A DNA stretch of 64,000 bases from CAXTKD01 sp964244885 (GTDB taxonomy: Bacteria; Pseudomonadota; Alphaproteobacteria; Sphingomonadales; Sphingomonadaceae), in the NCBI GenBank assembly GCA_964244885.1, contig CAXTKD010000004.1, forward strand, positions 124,001 through 188,000. Reading direction: 5' to 3'. The notes under the pieces are model-generated. The model saw nothing but the letters and a program-made list of their open reading frames with translations, made no database searches and was not told the origin of the DNA. A program made the position numbers and the translations under genes. This document shows positions 1-7,651 of the stretch, piece after piece (the first letter of the stretch is position 1; each line of letters begins with the position of its first letter).

Positions 1-957
1 ATATCCGTTGCTTTCGCCAGCGTAAGCAGCCATATGCTCAAGAAGTTTTTCGCGTATGGCCAAGTCTGTTTCGTCGAGCATCCAATCAATTACGGTCATA
101 TCTAGAGAGTCAAAGAAAATGTCGCGAAGCCCAATGGCGACGCCCTCTCTGACTTCTGTATGCTTACTGCCCGAGCCCTCAACAATAAGCTCGTTATGAG
201 CGATCGCCAGCCCCGGCGTCTTAGTCAAAACGCGATATGCCCATGCTTGGACGTTCGGCGGCAAGCCGCTGAAAAGTGCGGGCGGCACTCTGACATTACT
301 GAGAGAGAGGTCAGGATTTTCCACTGTGGCCCAAAACGAATATTGAGCAACGATGGCATCCGAATGAGTATTTAGATCGCCGATCACGTCATTATACGCG
401 TGTCGAGGTGAGAACAGCAACTTAGGTGCTTTTTGTAAACCTATTAGGAGTGTGGCCGATTTCAATTCTCCATCACCCGCGCGTGATGGGTTTAACCTTA
501 TATCTTCTAGCTCATTGTCAAAGGAGGACGACTGCTGGGCAAGAGCCATTACAACCGCAGGTGAAAGGGTTATGCCTGACCTAGATAGAGCTATAAGAAG
601 TTCACCTTTAGGCAGTATCGTTGCAAGAGCAGTCAGGCCCGCCTCAAACACCTCTGGCACGTCGTAATTATCGCGCCACGCTGCTTCTAAAAATGGAACG
701 TCCTCAGGGGTGCCGATTAGAGCTAAAACGTTAAAGGACCAGCGCTTAACCTTCACGTCCTTTGACGTGAGGTTCATTATTACCAAAGCTTTCGTCTGCA
801 CGGACGTTAATCGGAGACCTTTGCGCAGGCGCGAGCATAAACGCTGAAGGGCCTGCTTCTTTGCAGTGTCCCCCTCAGATGTCAGCGTAAGTTCGAGGAA
901 TTTAATTTCCTCAGGGCTTATACGCCCTCGGCCTACCGGCCTACTCCCCCTAGCCAT
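1..957 (-). CDS. HEAT-like repeat protein, C-terminus beyond window
   Basis: Reading the minus strand from the ATG at 957, 319 codons stay open to the window edge, so only the N-terminal part is seen. An in-frame TGA lies directly before this ATG, which fixes the start or puts it further in. The protein begins MARGSRPVGRGRISPEEIKF and is mostly amphipathic helix pairs, for example around residues 60-95 (RWSFNVLALIGTPEDVPFLE), 100-120 and 285-315, which resembles degenerate HEAT repeats. No catalytic motif is visible in this part. The start lies 3 bp after the stop of the HARE-HTH gene at 961, so the two are surely co-transcribed. Base composition is clearly more AT-rich than the rest of the window. 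A scaffold or sensor role in a defence-type operon is only an inference. Confidence 0.7.
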   Translation of the reverse strand, partial: MARGSRPVGRGRISPEEIKFLELTLTSEGDTAKKQALQRLCSRLRKGLRLTSVQTKALVIMNLTSKDVKVKRWSFNVLALIGTPEDVPFLEAAWRDNYDVPEVFEAGLTALATILPKGELLIALSRSGITLSPAVVMALAQQSSSFDNELEDIRLNPSRAGDGELKSATLLIGLQKAPKLLFSPRHAYNDVIGDLNTHSDAIVAQYSFWATVENPDLSLSNVRVPPALFSGLPPNVQAWAYRVLTKTPGLAIAHNELIVEGSGSKHTEVREGVAIGLRDIFFDSLDMTVIDWMLDETDLAIREKLLEHMAAYAGESNGY

Positions 958-960
958 TCA

Positions 961-1914
961 CTACCCAACCCCAAGAGCTATCCTTTTTGCCTCGGTCAAA
1001 ACGGCTTTCGACCAAGGATCGAAGTCGTCATGATGGTTGATTGGTGTCCGAAGGTCTAGCCACTGCAAATCGTTTATAGCCAACCTAGAGGTCGTAGGTT
1101 CAAACCATTTTGGACATATGCAGCTTACGAGCGCCAACAAATTGCGGGCATTGCCGTTGCTGTCAGGGTAAACAAAAGACTGGAGTTCACTACTGTCCTC
1201 CAGAGTCTTCCAAGTATGATGATCATCTAAATCTAAATCACTCGCTAGCGCCTTCAGGCCGCTAGCCACAATGCCATGATCCAAGTGATCAAATAAATTT
1301 AGATCGGTATCGACAACCGGAGTATAGAATCCAATCGCACGCTTGCTCAGGAACGTGTCCCTATCTTCCCGGTAGGGGCCGCTTCGGTAGCTCAGCACAT
1401 GCCCCATCTTGATTACGATTATGAAAGACCAGACGACCACTTCGTCATCTGCGCGCTGACGGGAGCTTGTCGCATAATGGTAATGGCCACGTTCAATGAG
1501 GCTCATGATTTCTGGAGTGCAAGCGAGCGCGTCGGACAAAAGTGTTTCTTCGACTGCGCTCTGTTGGAAGGCTAGCGCCCGCCGCTTAGGCAAGTCCCGC
1601 TGGCGCCGCCGGGCGATGATGGGCCGGCGTTCTTCACTCGGGATTGTAGGGTCGTTGATAAGTTCCCGAAGGAAAAACCGACCGGGAGCCGTTCTGTAGA
1701 ATTTGCTAGAATCGCGAAGGCGTAAAATGTTCTCGCTTAGACGAGCCTGAAGCGTCTTATGCTGGGTCCGCCCGCCGATATGAGGCGGTGCCACACCTTC
1801 ATTGTAAGCTATGCGAAGGATTTGATGGGCACTTAATGCGCGCTTAGTTTGGCGCAGCACCCGCTCGGCAATTGAGAGATAGGTATCCACCGACGATGGC
1901 TCCCCACTCTCCAT
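961..1914 (-). CDS. HARE-HTH domain protein with degenerate Nudix-like domain
   Basis: The N-terminal 75 residues (SVDTYLSIAERVL, SAHQILRIAYNEG, LQARLSENI, RFFLREL) match the winged-helix HARE-HTH pattern found in DNA-acting proteins. The middle to C-terminal part (about 150-240: VLSYRSGPYREDRDTF, KRAIGFYTPV, LNLFDHLDHGI, GLKALASDLDL) is laid out like a Nudix-type fold of phage and defence proteins, but the REL.EEL catalytic glutamates are replaced, so hydrolase activity is doubtful. I chose the ATG at 1914 (317 aa) because a G-rich Shine-Dalgarno-like stretch precedes it. The frame extends upstream to ATGs at 1965 and 1971, which have no clear ribosome site. It is the first gene of a two-gene (or longer) operon with the HEAT-like gene. 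Lower GC than the surroundings suggests transfer. Function unknown. Confidence 0.7.
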   Translation of the reverse strand: MESGEPSSVDTYLSIAERVLRQTKRALSAHQILRIAYNEGVAPPHIGGRTQHKTLQARLSENILRLRDSSKFYRTAPGRFFLRELINDPTIPSEERRPIIARRRQRDLPKRRALAFQQSAVEETLLSDALACTPEIMSLIERGHYHYATSSRQRADDEVVVWSFIIVIKMGHVLSYRSGPYREDRDTFLSKRAIGFYTPVVDTDLNLFDHLDHGIVASGLKALASDLDLDDHHTWKTLEDSSELQSFVYPDSNGNARNLLALVSCICPKWFEPTTSRLAINDLQWLDLRTPINHHDDFDPWSKAVLTEAKRIALGVG

Positions 1915-2065
1915 CAAAGCACCCCGCCCCCTCTTTTGCACAGAAGCGTTCAATGCGACAAGCATCCCCATCGCATCAAACTACGTTCGTCGCAGTTTAG
2001 GGCCACGCTTCTCCCTGTCCGAAACCTTTGGCCGAGCAATTACGATCCGACAGAGTGTTCGCAAA

Positions 2066-2392
2066 ATGTTCTGTCCTACAGCCCCCGATCCGGCATATCT
2101 CGATGGCCTCACTTTGCGGGAGGCGATTCGGGATATGACACAGGCATTTGGCGAGCAGCGGCGGGCGGCGTTCTTGCAGACGCTGGCGGAGACTGGGAAC
2201 CGGACGATCGCGGCGGCGCGGGCGAAGGTCTCGCATTCGTGGGTGACCTTGCACCAGGCGGAGGATCCGGGGTTTCGCGCGGCGATCGAGGCGGCGGTGG
2301 CGGAGGCAAAGGTCGCGCTGGGCAGCGGACGGGGCGAGCGGCGTCTGGCATGGGCGCGAGACTTCGAAGGGCGGAATCGCCGCTCCATAATT
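2066..2392 (+). pseudogene. Terminase-small-subunit-like HTH fragment (probable remnant)
   Basis: Codons from the ATG at 2066 encode a helical segment (FLQTLAETGNRTIAAARAKV, then SHSWVTLHQAEDPGFRAA) resembling the N-terminal third of small phage-terminase-like HTH proteins common in sphingomonads. The expected C-terminal part is absent. The reading frame happens to stay open through the AT-rich junction near 2388-2415 and runs straight into the nitronate monooxygenase frame, so an automatic caller could fuse the two. I regard it as a broken remnant at the border between the low-GC left end and the core genome. No other phage gene is seen. Confidence 0.4.
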
Positions 2393-2473
2393 AACATTAA
2401 GCAATTTTGTCGCAGGCCATTATACAGCCCGAGCGCGGACAGAGAGCCGCCAGCGGGCTTGCCGAGGAGCGCC

Positions 2474-3877
2474 ATGTTCAAGGGTCTGAAGACCATCCGG
2501 ATGGGAGGGCGCGAAGTCCTGCCGCTCGTCGAGGGCGGCAAGGGCGTGTCGGCGACCAACCACCTGTCGTCGGGCGCCTGGGCGAACGCCGGCGGGGTCG
2601 GCACCATCAGCGCGGTCAACGCCGACAGCTTCGACGCCGAGGGCAAGATCGTGCCCCAGGTCTACAAGGCGCTGACCCGGCGCCAGCGCCACGAGGAGCT
2701 GGTGGGCTATGCGATCGACGGCGCGGTCGACCAGGTGCGGCGCGCCCACGACATCGCCGGCGGCAAGGGCGCGATCAACATCAACGTGCTGTGGGAAATG
2801 GGCGGGGCGCAGCGCATCCTGCATGGTGTGCTGGAGAAGACCAAGGGGCTGGTGAACGGCGTCACCTGCGGCGCGGGGATGCCGTACAAATTGAGCGAGA
2901 TCGCGGCGTCCTACGGGGTGCATTATTATCCGATCATCTCGTCGGCGCGCGCCTTCCGGGCGCTGTGGAAGCGGGCCTATTCGAAGGCGTCGGAGTGGCT
3001 CGGCGCGGTGGTCTATGAGGACCCGTGGCTGGCGGGCGGGCACAACGGGCTGTCGAACGCCGAGGATCCTCGCGCGCCGCAGGACCCCTACCCGCGCGTC
3101 AGGGACCTGCGCGCGACGATGCGAGAGGTCGGCATCTCCGACGACGTTCCGATCATCATGGCGGGCGGCGTCTGGTACCTGCGCGAATGGGAGAACTGGA
3201 TCGACAATCCCGAGCTCGGGACGATCGCCTTCCAGTACGGCACCCGCCCGCTGCTGACGCGGGAGAGCCCGATCCCGGAGACGTGGAAGAGCGAGCTGAC
3301 GAAGATCCGCAAGGGCGACGTGCTGCTGCACCAGTTCTCGCCGACCGGATTCTATTCGTCGGCGGTGCTGAACCCGTTCCTCCGCCATTTGCAGGCGCGG
3401 TCGGAGCGGCAGATCGCCTTCTCGACCGAAAAGGCGGGCGACCACCAGTTCCAGCTCGACGTCGGCGTCGGGCGGAAGAACTATTTCGTGACCTTGAACG
3501 ACCTGACGCGCGCCCGCGAATGGGCGGGGCTCGGCTATACCGAGGCGCTGAAGACCCCCGATAACACGCTGGTGTTCGTCACCCCCGACGACAAGGGGGT
3601 GATCCGCAAGGACCAGGCCGACTGCATGGGGTGCCTCAGCCAGTGCGGCTTCTCGTCGTGGGCGGACAACGAGACCAACACGACCGGGCGGCTGGCCGAC
3701 CCGCGCTCCTTCTGCATCCAGAAGACGCTGCAGGACATCGCGCACGGCGGGCCGACCGACGAAAACCTGATGTTCGCCGGCCACTCCGCCTACCGCTTCG
3801 GCGAGGACCCGTTCTACTCGAACGGCTTCGTGCCGACGGTGAAGCAGCTGGTGGAGCGGATCGCGACCGGGGACTGA
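2474..3877 (+). CDS. Nitronate monooxygenase family protein
   Basis: The 467-aa product belongs to the FMN-dependent nitronate monooxygenase (2-nitropropane dioxygenase) family, a TIM-barrel enzyme that oxidises alkyl nitronates. Visible features are the N-terminal GGVGTISAVNAD stretch, the phosphate-binding AGGVWYLREW region near residue 230 and a C-terminal cysteine-rich CMGCLSQCGFSSW segment near residue 384, typical of a long subgroup. The start at 2474 is supported by GAGGAG six bases upstream and by the conserved MFKGLKTIRMGG beginning. The frame is also open upstream to 2066, but that part is an unrelated HTH fragment. It stands alone, and its natural substrate cannot be told from context. 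Confidence 0.85.
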   Translation: MFKGLKTIRMGGREVLPLVEGGKGVSATNHLSSGAWANAGGVGTISAVNADSFDAEGKIVPQVYKALTRRQRHEELVGYAIDGAVDQVRRAHDIAGGKGAININVLWEMGGAQRILHGVLEKTKGLVNGVTCGAGMPYKLSEIAASYGVHYYPIISSARAFRALWKRAYSKASEWLGAVVYEDPWLAGGHNGLSNAEDPRAPQDPYPRVRDLRATMREVGISDDVPIIMAGGVWYLREWENWIDNPELGTIAFQYGTRPLLTRESPIPETWKSELTKIRKGDVLLHQFSPTGFYSSAVLNPFLRHLQARSERQIAFSTEKAGDHQFQLDVGVGRKNYFVTLNDLTRAREWAGLGYTEALKTPDNTLVFVTPDDKGVIRKDQADCMGCLSQCGFSSWADNETNTTGRLADPRSFCIQKTLQDIAHGGPTDENLMFAGHSAYRFGEDPFYSNGFVPTVKQLVERIATGD

Positions 3878-3981
3878 GGCATTATTTCAAACTGTTGGCA
3901 GGTATTCGCCGGTTCGGATTATCCGCTGGCCGCGATCATTGCCGCATGATAGTCTCCCTTGGTTATTCTTGGGGGCAAACC

Positions 3982-4725
3982 ATGAAGAACTTAATACTCG
4001 GGGCGTGTCTGGCGCTTGGGCTGTGCGCGACGCCCGCCGCGGCGGCGCTGACGATAACCTATTCCGGCACGACCTTCGCCGGGACCGACACCGATGGAAT
4101 TTTCGTGTCCGGCGGCGGCTCCTTGGCCGGCTTGGCGTTCACGGCGGTCTATACGGTGCAGGACGGCGCGGTCACGACCTTCAGCTCGAACGAGTCCGAC
4201 ATTTACAGCGGAGCGTATTTCGGCGCGCCGTCCTACATATCCGCCGTGCTGACCATCAACGGGAATAGTTTCACGATCGACGGCGACTATGAGGGGACCG
4301 CGCAGCGCGTATGCTGCGCCCCGAGCTTTGAAACCGAGATCGGAAATTACGTGGCCGACCTGAATGCGATCGAGAGTCACGAGCTCAACTTCGCGGCGTT
4401 CAGTTTCAACAACGACTTTTCCGGCTCGATCGACGTCGCCTCGCCGCTCGACACGAACGTAGACGGCGCCGTCAATTACGACGGGACCAACACGCCGGGA
4501 CAGGGCTTCTTCTACCTGCGTTTTTATGACGCCGGCCTGCAGGCCTATGGCAACGGCGCCTATGGCAATTTCGCGATCGAACATGTGACGGTCGCGGGAA
4601 CGCTGGCGCCGGTGCCCGAGCCGGGCGCGTGGGCGATGCTCCTCATGGGCGTGGCGGCGACAGGCGTGACGGCGCGGCGCCGGCGCGGGTCGCCGCCGGA
4701 CGCTTCCTTGCCTCGTCCGGCATAG
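3982..4725 (+). CDS. PEPxxWA-CTERM sorting domain protein
   Basis: A 247-aa exported protein. It has a signal peptide (MKNLILGACLALGLCATPAA), a Gly/Thr/Asn-rich beta-type body with no recognisable enzyme domain, and a C-terminal sorting signal VPEPGAWAMLLMG followed by a hydrophobic stretch and an Arg-rich tail (ARRRRG). This PEPxxWA-CTERM tail is characteristic of sphingomonads and directs processing by an exosortase-type system at the cell envelope. The start ATG at 3982 follows a G-rich ribosome site and begins the signal peptide; the frame is open further upstream without coding character. The role of the mature protein is unknown. No exosortase gene is in the window. Confidence 0.85.
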   Translation: MKNLILGACLALGLCATPAAAALTITYSGTTFAGTDTDGIFVSGGGSLAGLAFTAVYTVQDGAVTTFSSNESDIYSGAYFGAPSYISAVLTINGNSFTIDGDYEGTAQRVCCAPSFETEIGNYVADLNAIESHELNFAAFSFNNDFSGSIDVASPLDTNVDGAVNYDGTNTPGQGFFYLRFYDAGLQAYGNGAYGNFAIEHVTVAGTLAPVPEPGAWAMLLMGVAATGVTARRRRGSPPDASLPRPA

Positions 4726-4748
4726 CAGGACCCGCGGCAAGCAGGCCT

Positions 4749-5153
4749 ATGAGCAAGGCCGCGTCTCAGGACGGCAAATCCCCCTCCCAACTGATCGACG
4801 AGAGGATCGCCGCGCTGGGCGACTGGCGGGGCGACATGCTCTCCCGCCTCCGCGCCCTGATCAAGCAGGCCGTTCCCGACGCCGTCGAGGAGTGGAAGTG
4901 GCGCGGGGTTCCGGTCTGGTATCGGGACGGCATGATCTGCACCGGCGAGAGCTACAAGAGCGTCGTCAAGCTGACCTTCGCCAAGGGGGCGGCGCTCGAC
5001 GATCCGGCGAAGCTGTTCAACGCGAGCCTCGACGGCAACGTCCGGCGCGCCATCGACATTCGCGAGGGCGAGGCGATCGACGAGGCGGCGTTCGTGGCGC
5101 TGGTCCGCGCGGCGGTGGCGCTGAACGCGGCCAAGGGCGGAGCGAAGCGATAA
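4749..5153 (+). CDS. DUF1801 domain-containing protein
   Basis: A 134-aa cytosolic protein with the DUF1801 (YdhG/YjhU-like) pattern: an early helix LIDERIAALGDWRGDMLSRL, the EEWKWRGVPVWYRDG core, then KLTFAKGAAL and a C-terminal alanine-rich helix. Members are small alpha/beta proteins of unknown biochemical role, often close in sequence to 'iron chaperone' annotations. The start ATG at 4749 lies 24 nt after the PEP-CTERM stop, so the two may share a transcript. A hairpin follows at 5160. Confidence 0.8.
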   Translation: MSKAASQDGKSPSQLIDERIAALGDWRGDMLSRLRALIKQAVPDAVEEWKWRGVPVWYRDGMICTGESYKSVVKLTFAKGAALDDPAKLFNASLDGNVRRAIDIREGEAIDEAAFVALVRAAVALNAAKGGAKR

Positions 5154-5159
5154 ACGAAA

Positions 5160-5183
5160 ACGGCCCGCCGTAGGGCGAGCCGT
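5160..5183. terminator. GC-rich hairpin between convergent genes
   Basis: An inverted repeat, ACGGC..CGCC with GGCG..GCCGT around a short GTAG loop and one mismatch, lies between the stop of the DUF1801 gene and the stop of the glycine-zipper gene on the other strand. There is no clear T-run, so it may be a bidirectional but weak terminator. Confidence 0.45.
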
Positions 5184-5208
5184 CTCGTGCTCGGTCGTTC
5201 AGGACCGT

Positions 5209-5487
5209 TTAGCGGTAGTGGCGGCGGCCCTGGCTATCGGTCCAGTAATTGCGGCCGTGGTAGCGGTGCTTGTTCTTGTTCTTGTTGATCGCGCCGACCG
5301 CGAGGCCGGTGCCGCCGCCGATCAGCGCGCCGGTGCCGGTGCTGATGCCGGGGACGACAGCGCCGACGAGCGCGCCGGCGCCAGCGCCGATCGCGGTGCT
5401 CTTCAGAATCTTGTTCTTGGCTTCAACCGGCGCGCCGGTGGCGAGCAGGCCGACCGAAGCGGCCAGCACGAGGCTGCGTTTGAACAT
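5209..5487 (-). CDS. Glycine-zipper (YMGG-like) secreted protein
   Basis: A 92-aa protein with a signal peptide (MFKRSLVLAASVGLLATGAP, cleaved near APVEA) and a glycine-zipper segment (AIGAGAGALVGAVVPGISTG, then ALIGGGTGLAVGA). It ends in a basic, aromatic tail (HRYHGRNYWTDSQGRRHYR) like YMGG-type envelope proteins. The zipper can insert into or stiffen a membrane. The true role is unknown. The start ATG at 5487 has GGAG a few bases upstream; an alternative ATG four codons earlier (5499) would bury that ribosome site. Confidence 0.8.
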   Translation of the reverse strand: MFKRSLVLAASVGLLATGAPVEAKNKILKSTAIGAGAGALVGAVVPGISTGTGALIGGGTGLAVGAINKNKNKHRYHGRNYWTDSQGRRHYR

Positions 5488-5579
5488 CTTGATCTCCATC
5501 AATTCAGGACCCGGCGAATAAACCCGGTGGGGGTGCGACAGTTCCGCGCATTCGTTACGGCCTCGGCCGTTTTCTTTGT

Positions 5580-6572
5580 TTAGACCCAACCTTCAAGCAC
5601 TTGGTCGGGTGGTCGGTGGCCGTCGATCCACACGCGGATGTTGGTGATCACTTTGTCACCCATCGCGCGGCGCCCCTCGAAGGTCGCCGAGCCCATGTGC
5701 GGCAGCAGGACGGTGTTGCGAGTCTCGAGCAGCGCGGGATGGACGCGGGGCTCGTTCTCGAACACATCGAGGCCGGCGCCCGCCAGCCGCCCCTCGGTGA
5801 GCGCCTCCGCCAGCGCCGCCTCGTCGATGATCTCGCCGCGCGCGGTGTTGATCAGATAGGCGTGGCGCTGGAGCTTCGACAGCCTCGCCGCGTCGAACAG
5901 ATGGTGCGTCTCGGGCGTCGCCGGGCAGTTGATCGAGACGATGTCGACCGCCGCGAGCATCGCGTCGAGGTCTTCCCACCAGGTCGCATCGAGCGAGGCC
6001 TCGACCGCGAGCGGCAGGCGCTTGCGGTTGTGGTAGTGGACGGCGAGCTTGAAGCCACGCGCGCGCTCCGCCACCGCCTGGCCGATGCGGCCCATGCCGA
6101 CGATCCCGAGCGCCTTGCCGCCCACGCGGTGGCCGCGCTCGCCGGTCGGCGACCAGCCGCGCCAATCGCCAGCGCGCAGCCATTTCTCGCCCTCCGACAG
6201 CCGGCGCGGCACCGCGAGGATCAGCGCCATCGTCATGTCGGCGGTGTCGTCGGTGAGGACGCCGGGGGTGTTGGTGACGATGATCTTGCGCGCGCGGGCG
6301 GCGTGGAGGTCGACATGCTCGATTCCGACGCCGAAATTGGCGATGAGCTTCAGCTGGTCGCCGGCGCCCGCGATCAACCCCGCGTCGATGCGGTCGACGA
6401 CCGTCGGCACGAGGACGTTGGCGCGCGCCATCGCGTCCGCCATGCGGGCGCGGTCGAACGGCGTGTCGTCGCTGTTGAACTCGATATCGAACAGCTCGGC
6501 CATCCGCGCCTCGACCGCCTCCGGCAGGCGGCGGGTGACGATCACCTTGGGGCGTTTCAACGTCTCGTCCAT
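5580..6572 (-). CDS. D-isomer-specific 2-hydroxyacid dehydrogenase (glyoxylate/hydroxypyruvate reductase type)
   Basis: A 330-aa NAD(P)-dependent dehydrogenase. Seen in order: an N-terminal catalytic half (VIVTRRLPEAVEARM, LIANFGVGIEHVDL), the Rossmann motif GIVGMGRIGQAVAERARG, the INTARGEIIDEAAL stretch with the catalytic Arg, GLDVFENEP with the Glu, and HMGSATFEGR with the catalytic His. This is the glyoxylate reductase/hydroxypyruvate reductase branch, which reduces 2-keto acids in the cytosol. The start MDETLKRPKVIVT at 6572 gives the normal family length; codons upstream are non-conserved. It is divergent from the SH3 gene, 81 nt away. Confidence 0.88.
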   Translation of the reverse strand: MDETLKRPKVIVTRRLPEAVEARMAELFDIEFNSDDTPFDRARMADAMARANVLVPTVVDRIDAGLIAGAGDQLKLIANFGVGIEHVDLHAARARKIIVTNTPGVLTDDTADMTMALILAVPRRLSEGEKWLRAGDWRGWSPTGERGHRVGGKALGIVGMGRIGQAVAERARGFKLAVHYHNRKRLPLAVEASLDATWWEDLDAMLAAVDIVSINCPATPETHHLFDAARLSKLQRHAYLINTARGEIIDEAALAEALTEGRLAGAGLDVFENEPRVHPALLETRNTVLLPHMGSATFEGRRAMGDKVITNIRVWIDGHRPPDQVLEGWV

Positions 6573-6653
6573 GGCCCAAGCGCTATTGGCGCATCGCGCG
6601 ACCGTCAAGCATTGCCGCTTGCGCTGGCGCGGCGGTTTCGATTCTATGCCGCG

Positions 6654-7160
6654 ATGACCCTCCGCCCGCTTCTCGCCATCCTCGCAGCCGCACTCGCCGC
6701 CGCAGCGGCCCACGCGCTGCCGGCGGACGCGACCAAGGGCCTTTCAGGCCTCAAGGTGCCGCGCTTCGTCTCGCTGGCGGCGGGCGAGGCGAATATGCGC
6801 TCCGGCCCCGGCGACCGCTTTCCGGTGTCGTGGGTCTACCACCGCGCCGGGCTGCCGGTGGAGGTGGTGCGCGAATACGGCATCTGGCGTCAGGTCCGCG
6901 ATCCGCAGGGCGGCATAGGCTGGATCAACAAGGGCCTGCTTTCGGGCGACCGCACCGCCTATGTGACGCGCGAGGTGCGGACGCTCTATTCGAAGAGCGA
7001 CCTCGGCTCGAACCCGGTGTGGCGCGCCGAGCCCGGAGTGGTCGCCAAGATCCTGCTGTGCGAGGGCATGTGGTGCCGGGTGAGCGTCGCCGGCAAGGCG
7101 GGCTTCATCCTCCGCGCCCACGTGTGGGGGACGTACCCGAACGAGGCGGTGAGCAACTGA
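6654..7160 (+). CDS. SH3 domain protein, exported
   Basis: A 168-aa protein with a signal peptide (MTLRPLLAILAAALAAAAAH) and two bacterial SH3-like units: residues about 40-90 (EANMRSGPGDRFPVSWVY, GIWRQVRDPQGGIGWINKGL) and 95-160 (REVRTLYSKSD, VAKILLCEGMWCRVSV, GKAGFILRAHVWG). Such proteins sit in the periplasm and probably bind cell-wall peptides. This matches the short SH3 proteins widespread in Alphaproteobacteria. The start at 6654 places the signal peptide correctly. Confidence 0.85.
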   Translation: MTLRPLLAILAAALAAAAAHALPADATKGLSGLKVPRFVSLAAGEANMRSGPGDRFPVSWVYHRAGLPVEVVREYGIWRQVRDPQGGIGWINKGLLSGDRTAYVTREVRTLYSKSDLGSNPVWRAEPGVVAKILLCEGMWCRVSVAGKAGFILRAHVWGTYPNEAVSN

Positions 7161-7169
7161 GCCTTAAAG

Positions 7170-7270
7170 CCCCTCCCCTTCAGGGGAGGGGATGGGGGTG
7201 GGGGGCTGGGTGAGGAGCTCGGAGCCTCCGGGAAGGCCCCACCCCAACCCCTCCCCTGAAGGAGAGGGGC
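7170..7270. repeat. Paired palindromic intergenic repeat, copy 1
   Basis: Two facing copies of a GC-rich unit (CCCCTCCCCTTCAGGGGAGG at the left, CCCCTCCCCTGAAGGAGAGG at the right) separated by about 45 nt, with GGGGGTGGGG and CCCCACCCC inside. Each unit is itself palindromic and the pair forms a larger inverted repeat. A second such pair lies at 10072-10185. It resembles REP-like elements and lies between two genes that end towards each other. Confidence 0.75.
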
Positions 7271-7276
7271 GACTTG

Positions 7277-7651
7277 TCAGGCGATCAGCAGCTGGTCGTC
7301 GCCGGCGTCGGCGAGGAAGGCGACCATGCCGCCGGTGTCGATTCCGTCCGCGAGCTGCGCGGCGGTGAGGCCGCAAAGGTGAAGGCCCGACTGGCAGGCC
7401 ATGATCGCGATACCGATGTCGAGCGCGGAGGCGACGAGGTCGGCGACGCTCGGCAGGGCGGCGGCGGCGTAGGTGTCATCGCCCGCCCAGTGGCGCGCGG
7501 GGGAGAGCGCGGCGGCCGCCTCGCCGTGAAAGAACAGCCGGACGGGGCGGCCGAGCGCGGCGGCGGCGCAGGCGAGCGTCAGCCCGGCGTGCAGGCGGGC
7601 GTGACTCGCCTCCCCGAACATAACGGCCAGACCTAGCTGCACACGGGGCAT
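7277..7651 (-). CDS. DsrE/DsrF-like family protein
   Basis: A 124-aa protein with the DsrE-type Rossmann-like pattern: LGLAVMFGEASHARLHAGLT, VRLFFHGEAA, a central variable loop and IGIAIMACQSGLHLCGL, where the cysteines sit where sulfur-relay DsrE proteins carry their reactive Cys, then MVAFLADAGDDQLLIA. Family members carry persulfide sulfur. The proposed ATG at 7651 overlaps the end of the MoeB gene by 19 bp, so the two are translated from one message. That suggests a link to sulfur-carrier chemistry, but this is inference. Confidence 0.75.
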   Translation of the reverse strand: MPRVQLGLAVMFGEASHARLHAGLTLACAAAALGRPVRLFFHGEAAAALSPARHWAGDDTYAAAALPSVADLVASALDIGIAIMACQSGLHLCGLTAAQLADGIDTGGMVAFLADAGDDQLLIA

